Origin: Candidatus Rokuibacteriota bacterium
GTDB lineage: Bacteria > Methylomirabilota > Methylomirabilia > Rokubacteriales > CSP1-6
Assembly: GCA_003220615.1 (NCBI GenBank)
Contig: QHTB01000133.1
Location: forward strand, 1-64,000
Direction of reading: 5' to 3'
DNA: 64,000 nucleotides
Made by a program: the position numbers and the translations under genes. The notes under the pieces are model-generated. The model had not been told where the DNA came from. It did no database searches and saw nothing but the letters and a program-made list of their open reading frames with translations. Each line of letters begins with the position of its first letter. Position 1 is the first letter of the stretch. Below, piece after piece: positions 9,324 to 17,362 of the stretch.

Positions 9324-10466
9324 CTAGTTGATCAGCCCGTAGAACTTGCCGGCGTTCTCGCAGGTGATCTTGGAGACGACGTCCGGGGGCAGGTGGCCGA
9401 ATTGCTCGGCGATGTACTTCGACGACTGCGGCCAGACACCGTCGGGATGCGGGTAGTCGGAGCCCCACATGAGCGTCTCCACGCCGATGTCGTCGATGAG
9501 CTTGGTGCCGATGGGATCGAACTGGAACGTCGCCTTGCACTGACGGCGCCAGTACTCGCTCGGGCGCATCTTCAATCCGAGGTCGCGGAAGCGGTCTTCC
9601 CACTCGAAGTCCATCCGGTCGAGCGCGTAGGGGATCCAGCCGATACCGCTCTCGCCGAACGAGATCCGGATGTTCGGGTAACGCTCGAGCACGCCGGCGC
9701 CGATGACGGCGGCCAGGATGTTAACGAGGTTCATCTGGAAGCCGGCCACGCTGGTGAAGAACGCGGCACGCCGGGTCAGCCCGGTCTGGCGGTCGCGCAC
9801 GCTCTGAGGCAGTGACGGGAACGTGTGGAAGTGGAGCGGGAGATTCACGTCGTTCACCGCGCGCCACAGCGGCTCCCACATCGGATGCCACATGGGCTCC
9901 ATCTCCCACGAGCACGAGAGCTCGAGCCCGCGCAGCCCACGCTTGGCGACGCGGTACGCCTCGGCCACGGCCGCGTCGATGTCGCCGTAGGGCAGGCACG
10001 CGAGCCCGACCTGACGGTCGGGATGATGGCCGCAGAAGTCCACGAGCCAGTCGTTGTAGATCCTGAACATCTCCGGAGCCGCCTCGTGGTCGGCGAGCCG
10101 CGTGGCCGCGCCGAGGATGCCGAACATGACCTCGGCGTCCACGCCGTCACGCTCCATGTCGGCGATCCTGAGCTCGGGATCGGCCGGGCGCCGAATGCCC
10201 TTGCGGCCGTCGGCGAAGAGGCCGGTGGACGCCATGACGTCCACGCGCTGGTTCTGCCCGGGCACGTACTTCTGCCCGGACGAGCCGAGGCCACCGACGA
10301 GGCCGAGGCCGGCGCCCTTCTTCGTGGTCCAGTACGGTCCGTCGGGGCCTTCGACCACGTACGGCATCCGGTCCTTCATCGCGGACGAGGCGTTCGCCGT
10401 GAACAGGTCGGCGGGCAGCCAGGGAAAATCGATGTGGCAATCGGCGGAGATCCGACGGTAGCGCAT
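9324..10466 (-). CDS. Amidohydrolase-2 family metal-dependent hydrolase
   Basis: 380 residues from the ATG at 10466, which has a GGGAGGGG ribosome site. An upstream in-frame extension lies entirely antiphase to the next gene and is rejected. The TIM-barrel hydrolase shows ADCHIDF near the N-terminus (where relatives have DxHxH), HFHTFPS, FGESGIGW and GSDYPHPDG with the late catalytic Asp. The family includes ACMSD-type decarboxylases and hydrolases of aromatic acids. It lies 14 bases after the D-aminoacylase-like gene and 12 bases before the LLM gene, so the three are probably co-transcribed. Confidence 0.9.
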   Translation of the reverse strand: MRYRRISADCHIDFPWLPADLFTANASSAMKDRMPYVVEGPDGPYWTTKKGAGLGLVGGLGSSGQKYVPGQNQRVDVMASTGLFADGRKGIRRPADPELRIADMERDGVDAEVMFGILGAATRLADHEAAPEMFRIYNDWLVDFCGHHPDRQVGLACLPYGDIDAAVAEAYRVAKRGLRGLELSCSWEMEPMWHPMWEPLWRAVNDVNLPLHFHTFPSLPQSVRDRQTGLTRRAAFFTSVAGFQMNLVNILAAVIGAGVLERYPNIRISFGESGIGWIPYALDRMDFEWEDRFRDLGLKMRPSEYWRRQCKATFQFDPIGTKLIDDIGVETLMWGSDYPHPDGVWPQSSKYIAEQFGHLPPDVVSKITCENAGKFYGLIN

Positions 10467-10480
10467 CGTCCCCTCCCCCG

Positions 10481-12160
10481 TCAGCGCCGCGGGGCGCGAA
10501 GGACGCGACCGGGAAGCGCGCCGGTGTGCTCGCCGTGGTCCATCACCATCTCGCCGCCCACGATCACGTGGTGTACGCCGTCGGCGCGCTGGACGCGACG
10601 CGGCGACCCGTTCGGGCCGTCGCGCGTGATCTCGTCCTCCTTCACACCGATGCGGGCGAGGTCGAAAACCATGAGGTCGGCCACCATACCCTCGCGCACG
10701 AGGCCGCGGTCGGGCAGGCCCATGATGCTGGCCGGCTGGAAGGTGAAGCGCCGGATGGCGTCCTCGAGCGTCAGGAGCTGGCGCTCGCGCACCCACTCGC
10801 CCAGCACGTAGCTCGACTCGCCCGCGGTGCAGAAGTTGGTGTTGAGGTGGGCGCCGGCGTCCGTCTGCGAAGGAATCGCGTGGCCCGTCTTCACGTATTC
10901 GGCCAGCTCGACGTCCTCTTCCCGTGAGCGCGACTGCAGGAGGAACTCGGTCTCGAGCCTCTCCTCGACGGCGAGGTCCAGGATCATGTCCGCCACGTGC
11001 TTGCCGTGAGACTCGGCCAGCTCGGTCAGCGTCCGTCCCACGAGCGCGCGGTTCTTCTCGAGGGCGACCTTGCTGACGATGATCGACTGCCACTTGATGA
11101 AGCGCCCGGGCACGCCGGGCCGGCGGCGCTGGCGCTCCCGCGCCATCTCGCGCAGCTCGGTGCGCTTCTCGGGATTGGTCAGCAGCGCCATCTTCTCGTC
11201 GAAGGGCTTGGCCATCACGACGTCCCACACGTCGAGGTTGGCGAAGAACGTCGTCTTCTTCAGCGTGAACCGCGGGTTGAAGGGGATCGCGCGAAGCAGG
11301 TTGTAGAGCTGGGCGCCGCCACGGGTGGCGTCTTCGACGAAGCCGCGAGCGCTGGCGTCGAAGCCGAGGAAGAAGACGGGGCGGCCGCTCGCGCGGGCGA
11401 CGTCGAGCAGGTGCTGGCGGTCGGCGTCGTCGGGCTGGCCGGCGCCGGGAGGAAGGATCTCGATGATCCCGCGATTGAACTCGCCGAGCGTGCGGCCGAG
11501 CGCCACGCGCTCGTCGTTGGCGGCGAGCCGCGTCGGGACCGGCTCGCCTTTCGGCCCGGCGTGAGTCGGCGAGACCGTCGTGCTCCAGCCCCAGGCCCCT
11601 TCTTCCAGCGCGACGCGCAGGAGGTCCTGCATCTGCGCGATCTCATCGGCGGTGGCCGGACGGTCCCAGGCGGCCTTGTCCATCACCGACAGGCGGAGGG
11701 GATTGTGGCCGACCAGCGGCATCATGTTGACGCCGAGTCCGATGTCGATGGCCTTCATGAACTGGTCGAAGCTCTCCCACGTCCAGGGCAGCACGGCGCT
11801 GAGCGACCGCACGGGCAGATCCTCGACGCAACAGAACGTGGCCAGCATCGCCTCACGGTGCTCGGGACGCAGCGGCGCCAGCGTCAGGCCGCAGTTGCCG
11901 GTCAGGACCGTGGTCACGCCGTGCCAGACGGAGGACGTGCAGAGCCGGTCCCAGAACGGCTGAACGTCGTAATGGGTGTGGAGGTCGATGATGCCGGGAG
12001 CGACGAACAATCCCTCGGCATCGATCGTCCGGGTGGCCGCGCCGCGAACGCGGCCAATCTCCGCGATCGTTCCGTCCTGGATCGCGACATCGGCCTGGTA
12101 GCGCGAGAACCCGGTGCCGTCGACGATCATCCCGTTCCTGATCAGCAGGTCATAGGCCAT
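10481..12160 (-). CDS. N-acyl-D-amino-acid deacylase-like amidohydrolase
   Basis: 559 residues from the ATG at 12160, placed by the GGAGG ribosome site just upstream; a frame extending to 12229 has no such site. The urease-superfamily barrel begins with DLLIRNGMIVDGTG and has the metal motif DLHTHYD, then TGNCGLTLAP, a D-aminoacylase hallmark, and TDAGAHLN. The C-terminus (GMVADLMVFD) closes the small beta domain. D-aminoacylases release D-amino acids from N-acyl derivatives, and the wider family includes dihydropyrimidinase-like enzymes. It is divergent from the P450 gene across 67 bases, which must hold both promoters. Confidence 0.9.
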   Translation of the reverse strand: MAYDLLIRNGMIVDGTGFSRYQADVAIQDGTIAEIGRVRGAATRTIDAEGLFVAPGIIDLHTHYDVQPFWDRLCTSSVWHGVTTVLTGNCGLTLAPLRPEHREAMLATFCCVEDLPVRSLSAVLPWTWESFDQFMKAIDIGLGVNMMPLVGHNPLRLSVMDKAAWDRPATADEIAQMQDLLRVALEEGAWGWSTTVSPTHAGPKGEPVPTRLAANDERVALGRTLGEFNRGIIEILPPGAGQPDDADRQHLLDVARASGRPVFFLGFDASARGFVEDATRGGAQLYNLLRAIPFNPRFTLKKTTFFANLDVWDVVMAKPFDEKMALLTNPEKRTELREMARERQRRRPGVPGRFIKWQSIIVSKVALEKNRALVGRTLTELAESHGKHVADMILDLAVEERLETEFLLQSRSREEDVELAEYVKTGHAIPSQTDAGAHLNTNFCTAGESSYVLGEWVRERQLLTLEDAIRRFTFQPASIMGLPDRGLVREGMVADLMVFDLARIGVKEDEITRDGPNGSPRRVQRADGVHHVIVGGEMVMDHGEHTGALPGRVLRAPRR

Positions 12161-12227
12161 ACCATCCTCCGCCGCTCGTGCTTGGCCAGCGCCAGAATGA
12201 TAACGTTGCGCGCGAGGGGAGTCCAAC

Positions 12228-13427
12228 ATGGCGTCTCACCAGGAACTCTTCAATCCGCTCCTGCCCGAGTTCCACGCCGACCCCTATCCCTTCTATCACC
12301 GCCTCCGCTCCGTCGCTCCCGTCTACCAGGCCCCGATGGGCCTGTGGGTCCTCACCCGGTATGACGACGTCGTCATGGTCCTCCGCGATGGGCGCTTCGG
12401 GCGTGACGGCTTCGAGCAGCTGCTCGCTGCGGCCTATGGCGGCGACACGGAGGCCGGCCGTCTTCCCCGGTCGATGCTGTTCCGCGACCCGCCCGATCAC
12501 ACGCGGCTTCGCGCCCTCGTGAGCAAGGCGTTCACGCCGAAGGTCATCGAGAACATGCGGAGCCACATCCAGGACATCGTCAATCGCCTGCTCGACCGCG
12601 TCCAGGGTGCGGGGCGGATGGACGTCATCGCGGATCTCGCGTATCCGCTTCCGGTCACGGTGATCTGCGAGATGCTCGGTGTGCCCACCGAGGATCAGGG
12701 CGCCATCCGTCAGTGGTCGGCCGACGTCGCCCAGAGCCTGGACGCCATCGGCCTGCCCACCGACGCCGAGATCGTGACACGTGGAAGAGCCGCGCGGCGT
12801 GCGCTCGGCGAGTATTTCCGCCGGCTCCTCCCCGAGCGCCGGCGGCAGCCGCGCGAAGATCTCTTGAGCTTGCTGATCGCGGCGGAGGAGCAGGGCGACA
12901 AGCTGACGGAAGGTGAGCTGCTGGCCACCTGCGTGCTGCTCTTCATCGCGGGCCACGAGACGACGGTGAATTTGATCGGCAACGGGCTGCTGGCCCTGCT
13001 CCGCAACCCGGCTGAGCTCGCGCGCCTCCGTACGGACTCGACGTTGCTTCAGAGCGCGATCGAGGAGCTGCTGCGCTACGACAGCCCGGTGCAACGGACG
13101 GCGCGCATCACGAACACCGACGTCGTGATCGACGGCCAGACGATCACGAAGGGCTCGATGGTCGTCGCCGCCATCGGCGCGGCCAATCGCGACCCGGCCC
13201 ACTTCACCGATCCGGACCGCCTGGACATCGGCCGTCGCGACAACCGCCACGTCGCGTTCGGCTTCGGCATCCACTTCTGCCTCGGCGCTCCGCTGGCGCG
13301 CGTGGAAGGACAGATCGCGCTGGGGACGCTGCTGCGCCGGATGCCCAACCTGGCGCTCGCCGGCACTCCGACCTGGCGGGCGTCGTCCACGCTGCGCGGG
13401 CTGGAGGCGCTGCCGGTCAGCTTCTAA
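12228..13427 (+). CDS. Cytochrome P450
   Basis: 399 residues, soluble bacterial P450. Hallmarks are the I-helix oxygen-activation motif AGHETT, the K-helix EELLR (ExxR), and the haem-binding loop FGFGIHFCLGAPLAR with the axial cysteine. It has no membrane anchor and normal length. The ATG at 12228 follows a GAGGGGAG ribosome site. No ferredoxin or reductase gene is adjacent, so electrons must come from partners elsewhere. Its position opposite the amidohydrolase operon suggests hydroxylation of a related substrate, but this is inference. Confidence 0.96.
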   Translation: MASHQELFNPLLPEFHADPYPFYHRLRSVAPVYQAPMGLWVLTRYDDVVMVLRDGRFGRDGFEQLLAAAYGGDTEAGRLPRSMLFRDPPDHTRLRALVSKAFTPKVIENMRSHIQDIVNRLLDRVQGAGRMDVIADLAYPLPVTVICEMLGVPTEDQGAIRQWSADVAQSLDAIGLPTDAEIVTRGRAARRALGEYFRRLLPERRRQPREDLLSLLIAAEEQGDKLTEGELLATCVLLFIAGHETTVNLIGNGLLALLRNPAELARLRTDSTLLQSAIEELLRYDSPVQRTARITNTDVVIDGQTITKGSMVVAAIGAANRDPAHFTDPDRLDIGRRDNRHVAFGFGIHFCLGAPLARVEGQIALGTLLRRMPNLALAGTPTWRASSTLRGLEALPVSF

Positions 13428-13455
13428 GCGCGCCGCTCCGTTTCGACGGTGCCGG

Positions 13456-14976
13456 TTACGGCCGCTTGACCCGCACGTCCTCCAACGGCCCCGAGTATGC
13501 GAAGCTCCTGATCAAGTTGATGCCCGGCTCCTCGACGCGCGGGCCGACGCCCCAGATGAACGCCAGCTCGTAGATCGGGATGTGCGTCACGCGCTCGTGC
13601 AGAATGCCCTGGATCTGATGGAGCAGGGCCTCGCGCTTCTTCGTGTCGGTCTCGCGCGCCTGGCGCTGGAAGAGATCCTCGACGTCGGGCATGACGCCAG
13701 CCGTGTAGATGCCGTTCTTGCTGACGTACGCCTCGAGGCGCGTGGCCGCGTTGCCGCCGGCGCCGGTGATGCCGACGATCAGGTTCTTGAGTTTCTTCTC
13801 GCGCCACGCCGTCGTCATGGCCGCGCGCTCCATCGTCCGGATCTTCGTCTTGATGCCGATGGTCTGGAGATACGCGGCCAGCGCTTCGCCCATCGAGAAG
13901 TACGGAGGCCACGGATAGAACTCCCCCGCGTCGAAGCCGTTGGGATAGCCGGCCTCGGCCATCAGCTTCCTGGCCTTCGCGGGATCGTACGGGTCCGGCT
14001 CGAAGACACGCGAGAACTCGTAGGCGCGCGGGATGATGCCGCCGGTGGGCTTGGAGAAGCCGAGCGTCTCGGCCTGGTTGAGCGCCTGGCGGTCGATGGC
14101 GAGGCTCGCGGCCTGACGAACGCGCCGGTCGTGCCAGGGCGATTTCGGATCCCACTGATCGGGGAGATCGATCCAGAAGACGGCCGGTGACTGGTTCGGC
14201 GCCACGAGCTTGAATCCCGGCGTGCGCTGAATGTCCTCGGCCACCGGCCCGGTCAGGAGATACGCGATGTCGACCTCGCCCTTCTTGAGGGCGGCGGCGC
14301 GCGTCGTCTCCTCGGGCAGGCTGCGATAGATGAGGCGCTTGATGTTGGGCACCTTGCGCCAGTAGTGCTCGTTCGCCTCCATCACCAGCTCGACGCCCGG
14401 CGTGAAGCTCACGAACTTGTACGGCCCCGCGCCGATCGGCGCCTTCTTGAAGCCGTCATCGCCCACCTTCTCGACGTAGGCCTTGGGCACGATCCAGCCG
14501 GCGCCGGTCGCTGACGTTCCGTAGAAGGTCATGAAGTCAGGCCACGGCTCCTTCAGATGGAAGCGCACTCGCCCGAGATCGACGATCTGGACTTCACGTA
14601 CGCGCTCCTTGAGGAGTTTCGCCCCCGCGCCGCGGTAGCGCTCGAACGAGAATTTCACGTCCTCGGCCGTCACCGGATCGCCGTTGTGGAACTTGACGCC
14701 CTTGCGGATGACGAAGTCGTAGGTGAGCCCGTCCTTCGATTGCGTGAACGACTCCGCGAGGCTCGGCGTGTTCGGTCCCGCCGGCATCGGCTTCACCAGG
14801 GCGTCGTGGAGCGCGTACAGCACCATGAACGGCGTGATGATCCCCTCGGTCTCGGCCGGATCGAGCCAGCGCGAGGCGAGCGTGATGTGAACGCCCCACG
14901 TCATCGAGCCTTCGGGAGACGCCGCCGCTGGCGCGACACTGGCGATGAGAAGAAGGAACGCGAGAAGGTACGCCAT
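13456..14976 (-). CDS. ABC transporter substrate-binding protein, family 5 (peptide/nickel type)
   Basis: 506 residues. A signal peptide (LLAFLLLIASVAPAAA) is followed by a DppA/OppA-type SBP_bac_5 fold: LAESFTQSKDGLTYDFVIRK, VKFHNGDPVTAEDV and a C-terminal segment that helps close the cleft. The ATG at 14976 has a GGGAGG ribosome site. No permease or ATPase gene is near, making it the second orphan binding protein in this region. Ligands of this family include peptides, nickel, opines and other small molecules. A TATAGT -10-like box lies about 30 bases upstream (15003-15008). Confidence 0.92.
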   Translation of the reverse strand: MAYLLAFLLLIASVAPAAASPEGSMTWGVHITLASRWLDPAETEGIITPFMVLYALHDALVKPMPAGPNTPSLAESFTQSKDGLTYDFVIRKGVKFHNGDPVTAEDVKFSFERYRGAGAKLLKERVREVQIVDLGRVRFHLKEPWPDFMTFYGTSATGAGWIVPKAYVEKVGDDGFKKAPIGAGPYKFVSFTPGVELVMEANEHYWRKVPNIKRLIYRSLPEETTRAAALKKGEVDIAYLLTGPVAEDIQRTPGFKLVAPNQSPAVFWIDLPDQWDPKSPWHDRRVRQAASLAIDRQALNQAETLGFSKPTGGIIPRAYEFSRVFEPDPYDPAKARKLMAEAGYPNGFDAGEFYPWPPYFSMGEALAAYLQTIGIKTKIRTMERAAMTTAWREKKLKNLIVGITGAGGNAATRLEAYVSKNGIYTAGVMPDVEDLFQRQARETDTKKREALLHQIQGILHERVTHIPIYELAFIWGVGPRVEEPGINLIRSFAYSGPLEDVRVKRP

Positions 14977-15030
14977 GATTCAGCCTCCCTTTTGAAGGCC
15001 TCACTATAGCAGGGGGATGTTGGGACGTTG

Positions 15031-15059
15031 TTTGTGAATCTCTGGAAACTTTGTGAATC
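15031..15059. promoter_or_regulatory. Direct repeat TTTGTGAATC x2, candidate operator
   Basis: Two identical 10-base copies start 19 bases apart, close to two helical turns, in the gap between the family 5 binding protein and the divergent secreted protein. Same-face spacing is typical of a dimeric regulator's site. The regulator is unknown. Confidence 0.35.
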
Positions 15060-15114
15060 CTCGACGCGTCGTAACAACGCAGCTTCTTACGCGGCGGAGT
15101 CATCGTTCTTCTGC

Positions 15115-15154
15115 GGCATTTCCCCCGGGGCGCGAAATCCCCGCGTGAAATGCC
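15115..15154. repeat. Imperfect inverted repeat (GGCATTTC/GAAATGCC)
   Basis: GGCATTTC at 15115-15122 pairs with GAAATGCC at 15147-15154. Inside the loop GGGG can also pair with CCCC. No T-run follows on either strand. It may be an operator or RNA hairpin upstream of the secreted protein gene. Confidence 0.35.
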
Positions 15155-15296
15155 CCGCTTCTTCGGTGTTGCGAACCTTTTTCGGCGATTCCAGGACGGT
15201 GGCGGTTGGAGGCGTTCAGGGCACGGATGTTGCGTCAGGACGAGCGGGCCGGCGATCCGGCCAGCAACGGACAACCGAACTTACAGGAGGGCAAGC

Positions 15297-16274
15297 ATGT
15301 ATCAGGTTTCACGCGCGCTCCGGCGCGCAAGCGGCGCACTCATCGTTTCGGTCGGGCTCGCGTTGGCGCCGCCAGTCGCGGTTCCGAGTCAGGCAGCATC
15401 ATCTGCCGGCTGCGAGGGCGGTGGATTCGTCATCAACGGGCTCAACGACAGGAGCACGATCGGCATCGACGGTCGATTCACGATCACCGCCGACAATCTC
15501 GGCCCGAGTGTCCTGGTGGATGGGAAGTACGTCGAGTTCACCGTGGTCTCGGAGACCTTCGGGGTCGAGGACTGGACGCTGACCGGAGAGCCGAACCCAC
15601 TCGACATTACCGGCAACCGGCGCACCGTGGTCTTCGACAGCAAGACTCCCGATCACCGCGGCCTCGTGCTGACCGGTGACGTCACGGTCGAGCGCAAGGG
15701 CACTGACATCATCCTCGTCCGTCAGGGCCCCGGCCTGACGATGACGATTCAGGCGAAGGACTGCGCCAACGGCGGAATCTTCCAGATGGAGGTGGAGCGC
15801 AACGACGCGACGGCCACGAGATTCACCCACGTGCTTGGCGACGGCGTCTTCTACTTCGACAACCCGAACTTCCGCGCCCGTGAGGGCGACGTCGTACCCT
15901 TCAAGGACACCACCGTCACCGTCGCTGCACGGATCAACTTCGCGAATGATTCGTCGGGCGCGTTCGTGGGCAGGGACAGTCCGCAGGTCGCCACGCGAGT
16001 CCAGGAGCTGGGATGTGTGAACCACATCGCCACGCGGACGGGTGGCACCGCGACGGTGAGCCACTGCGGCGCCGTCTCGCGCTGGGACGTGGCAAGCGGT
16101 GGCCGCATGGGCCAGGTGATGGGCGAGGACGCGGTCGAGGTCGCGCCTCCCGCCACCACCTGCACACAGCGTTGCCAGGCGCGGGACCGGGTGAGAGGCG
16201 AGGCTATCGTGCTGGGGTTTCCGTTCCCCGTGCCGCTCGAGAGCCGGCTCCAGCCGCCGTTCCCGGCTCAATAA
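15297..16274 (+). CDS. Secreted protein of unknown function, cysteine-containing
   Basis: 325 residues from the ATG at 15297, chosen because of its CAGGAGGG ribosome site and because a signal peptide follows at once (basic stretch, then GALIVSVGLALAPPVAV, cleavage near QAASS). The mature part looks beta-rich: alternating short hydrophobic and polar runs, many Thr, Val and Gly, and six cysteines that could form disulphides in the periplasm or outside the cell. I recognise no domain. The C-terminus is proline-rich. A long hairpin about 90 bases downstream (16361-16403) may end the transcript. It is monocistronic and divergent from a solute-binding protein gene. Confidence 0.75.
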   Translation: MYQVSRALRRASGALIVSVGLALAPPVAVPSQAASSAGCEGGGFVINGLNDRSTIGIDGRFTITADNLGPSVLVDGKYVEFTVVSETFGVEDWTLTGEPNPLDITGNRRTVVFDSKTPDHRGLVLTGDVTVERKGTDIILVRQGPGLTMTIQAKDCANGGIFQMEVERNDATATRFTHVLGDGVFYFDNPNFRAREGDVVPFKDTTVTVAARINFANDSSGAFVGRDSPQVATRVQELGCVNHIATRTGGTATVSHCGAVSRWDVASGGRMGQVMGEDAVEVAPPATTCTQRCQARDRVRGEAIVLGFPFPVPLESRLQPPFPAQ

Positions 16275-16665
16275 CCGCGGTCGTCATCGTCGCTTCGGGT
16301 TTCGTGAGACCGCCCTGAGTACGACTGACGTCAGGGCGCGAGCTCAAAGTTCTGCGGTTCGGTAACGGGACGGCGCGGCTGCGTGTCGCGCCGCTTCGTT
16401 ACCCAGCCGCCGGAGTCGAGCTCCCGTCCGGTCGTCCTGGACTATTTCGTGGTCTCAGACGTGTATCCGCGGCGATCCTGATCAACCTCGTCATTCCATC
16501 GGACCAAGGTCCAATAGAGCGCCCGGCCACGCGCGCCTATTATTCCCCCATCGACGTCGTCGCGGGCGCGGACCGCGGCACAGCGACGAAGCCATGATAC
16601 GATCCGCCTCCGCGGTCGAGATCCGGAGCGAACCGGCGGATGCACGACGGAAGCGGTGAGGAGCA
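16275..16665. other. Intergenic region with a hairpin and a small palindrome
   Basis: About 390 bases without a supported gene. It contains the hairpin at 16361-16403 and a palindrome GGACCAAGGTCC at 16501-16512. The promoter for the MlaC-like gene should lie in the second half; I cannot identify it. Confidence 0.5.
16361..16403 (+). terminator. Long stem-loop, possible terminator
   Basis: GGTAACG (16361-16367) pairs perfectly with CGTTACC (16397-16403), and the inner GGCGCG (16372-16377) with CGCGCC (16387-16392), leaving a 9-base loop. No T-run follows, so it is at best an unusual intrinsic terminator or a structured RNA element after the secreted-protein gene. Confidence 0.4.
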
Positions 16666-17361
16666 ATGTCGGACGTGGTCCAGGAGGAGCTGATGGTCCG
16701 AGCGCACGACGATGTCGGAGCCAGCGCGTTCTTCACGTGGAGGATGGTGGTCTTGTGGGTGTCGGTGGTGGCCGTGCTCGGGTTCATCGTCCCGCGCAGT
16801 GCCATCGCCGGGCCGCTCACCGACCAGGTCCGCGATTCCATCGACACTGTCCTGAAGGTGGTCTCCGACTCCGAGCTGAAGAAGGACGCCCGAACCGCCG
16901 AGCGACGGCGAATGATCCGGCAGGTGGCCGGCGAGCTCTTCGATTTCACCGAGATCTCGGCACGCAGCCTCGGACCGCACTGGCGAGCCCGGACCACGGC
17001 CGAACGCGAGGAGTTCATTGCCCTGTACGGCGATCTCCTCGAGTACTCGTACATCTCGAAGATCGAGATGTACTCCGGCGAGACGATCCGCTACCTCGGC
17101 GAGGCCGTCGACGGCGAGCAGGCGGTCGTCAGGACGCGGATCGTGACCAAGCAGGGGACCGAGATCCCGGTGGACTACCGCATGATGAAGAGCGGTTCCC
17201 GCTGGCTCGTCTATGACGTCACCATCGAGGGCGTCAGCCTGATCTCCAATTACCGCTCGCAATTCAACACGGTGATCCAGCGCTCGGGCTACCGGGATCT
17301 CGTCGCCAAGCTGAAGGCAAAGCAGGTCGAGCGCCCAACAGCCCAGCGCGCGACGCCGTAA
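16666..17361 (+). CDS. MlaC/Ttg2D-family phospholipid-binding protein
   Basis: 231 residues from the ATG at 16666 (site GAGGAG). A second ATG at 16693 has an equally good AGGAGG and could be the true start. A hydrophobic segment (MVVLWVSVVAVLGFIV) acts as signal or anchor. The mature part matches the MlaC fold: RRRMIRQVAGELFDFTEISARSLG, EREEFIALYGDLLEYSYI and a C-terminal VSLISNYRSQFNTVI. MlaC shuttles phospholipids across the periplasm between outer- and inner-membrane Mla complexes. No mlaDEF genes lie beside it here; it converges with ftsK 1 base away. Confidence 0.88.
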   Translation: MSDVVQEELMVRAHDDVGASAFFTWRMVVLWVSVVAVLGFIVPRSAIAGPLTDQVRDSIDTVLKVVSDSELKKDARTAERRRMIRQVAGELFDFTEISARSLGPHWRARTTAEREEFIALYGDLLEYSYISKIEMYSGETIRYLGEAVDGEQAVVRTRIVTKQGTEIPVDYRMMKSGSRWLVYDVTIEGVSLISNYRSQFNTVIQRSGYRDLVAKLKAKQVERPTAQRATP

Positions 17362-17362
17362 G

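Larger units (their letters stand above)
14977..15296. other. Divergent intergenic region with repeats and a hairpin
   Basis: About 320 bases between divergently transcribed starts. It holds two direct copies of TTTGTGAATC (15031-15040 and 15050-15059) and an imperfect hairpin at 15113-15156 (both listed separately). No coding frame here has a ribosome site or recognisable product. Confidence 0.6.

Noticed and set aside
10467-11228. Upstream extension of the amidohydrolase frame (would give 634 residues)
   Set aside because: The added part is Arg/Gly/Ala-rich and antiphase to the D-aminoacylase-like gene; the ATG at 10466 has a good ribosome site.
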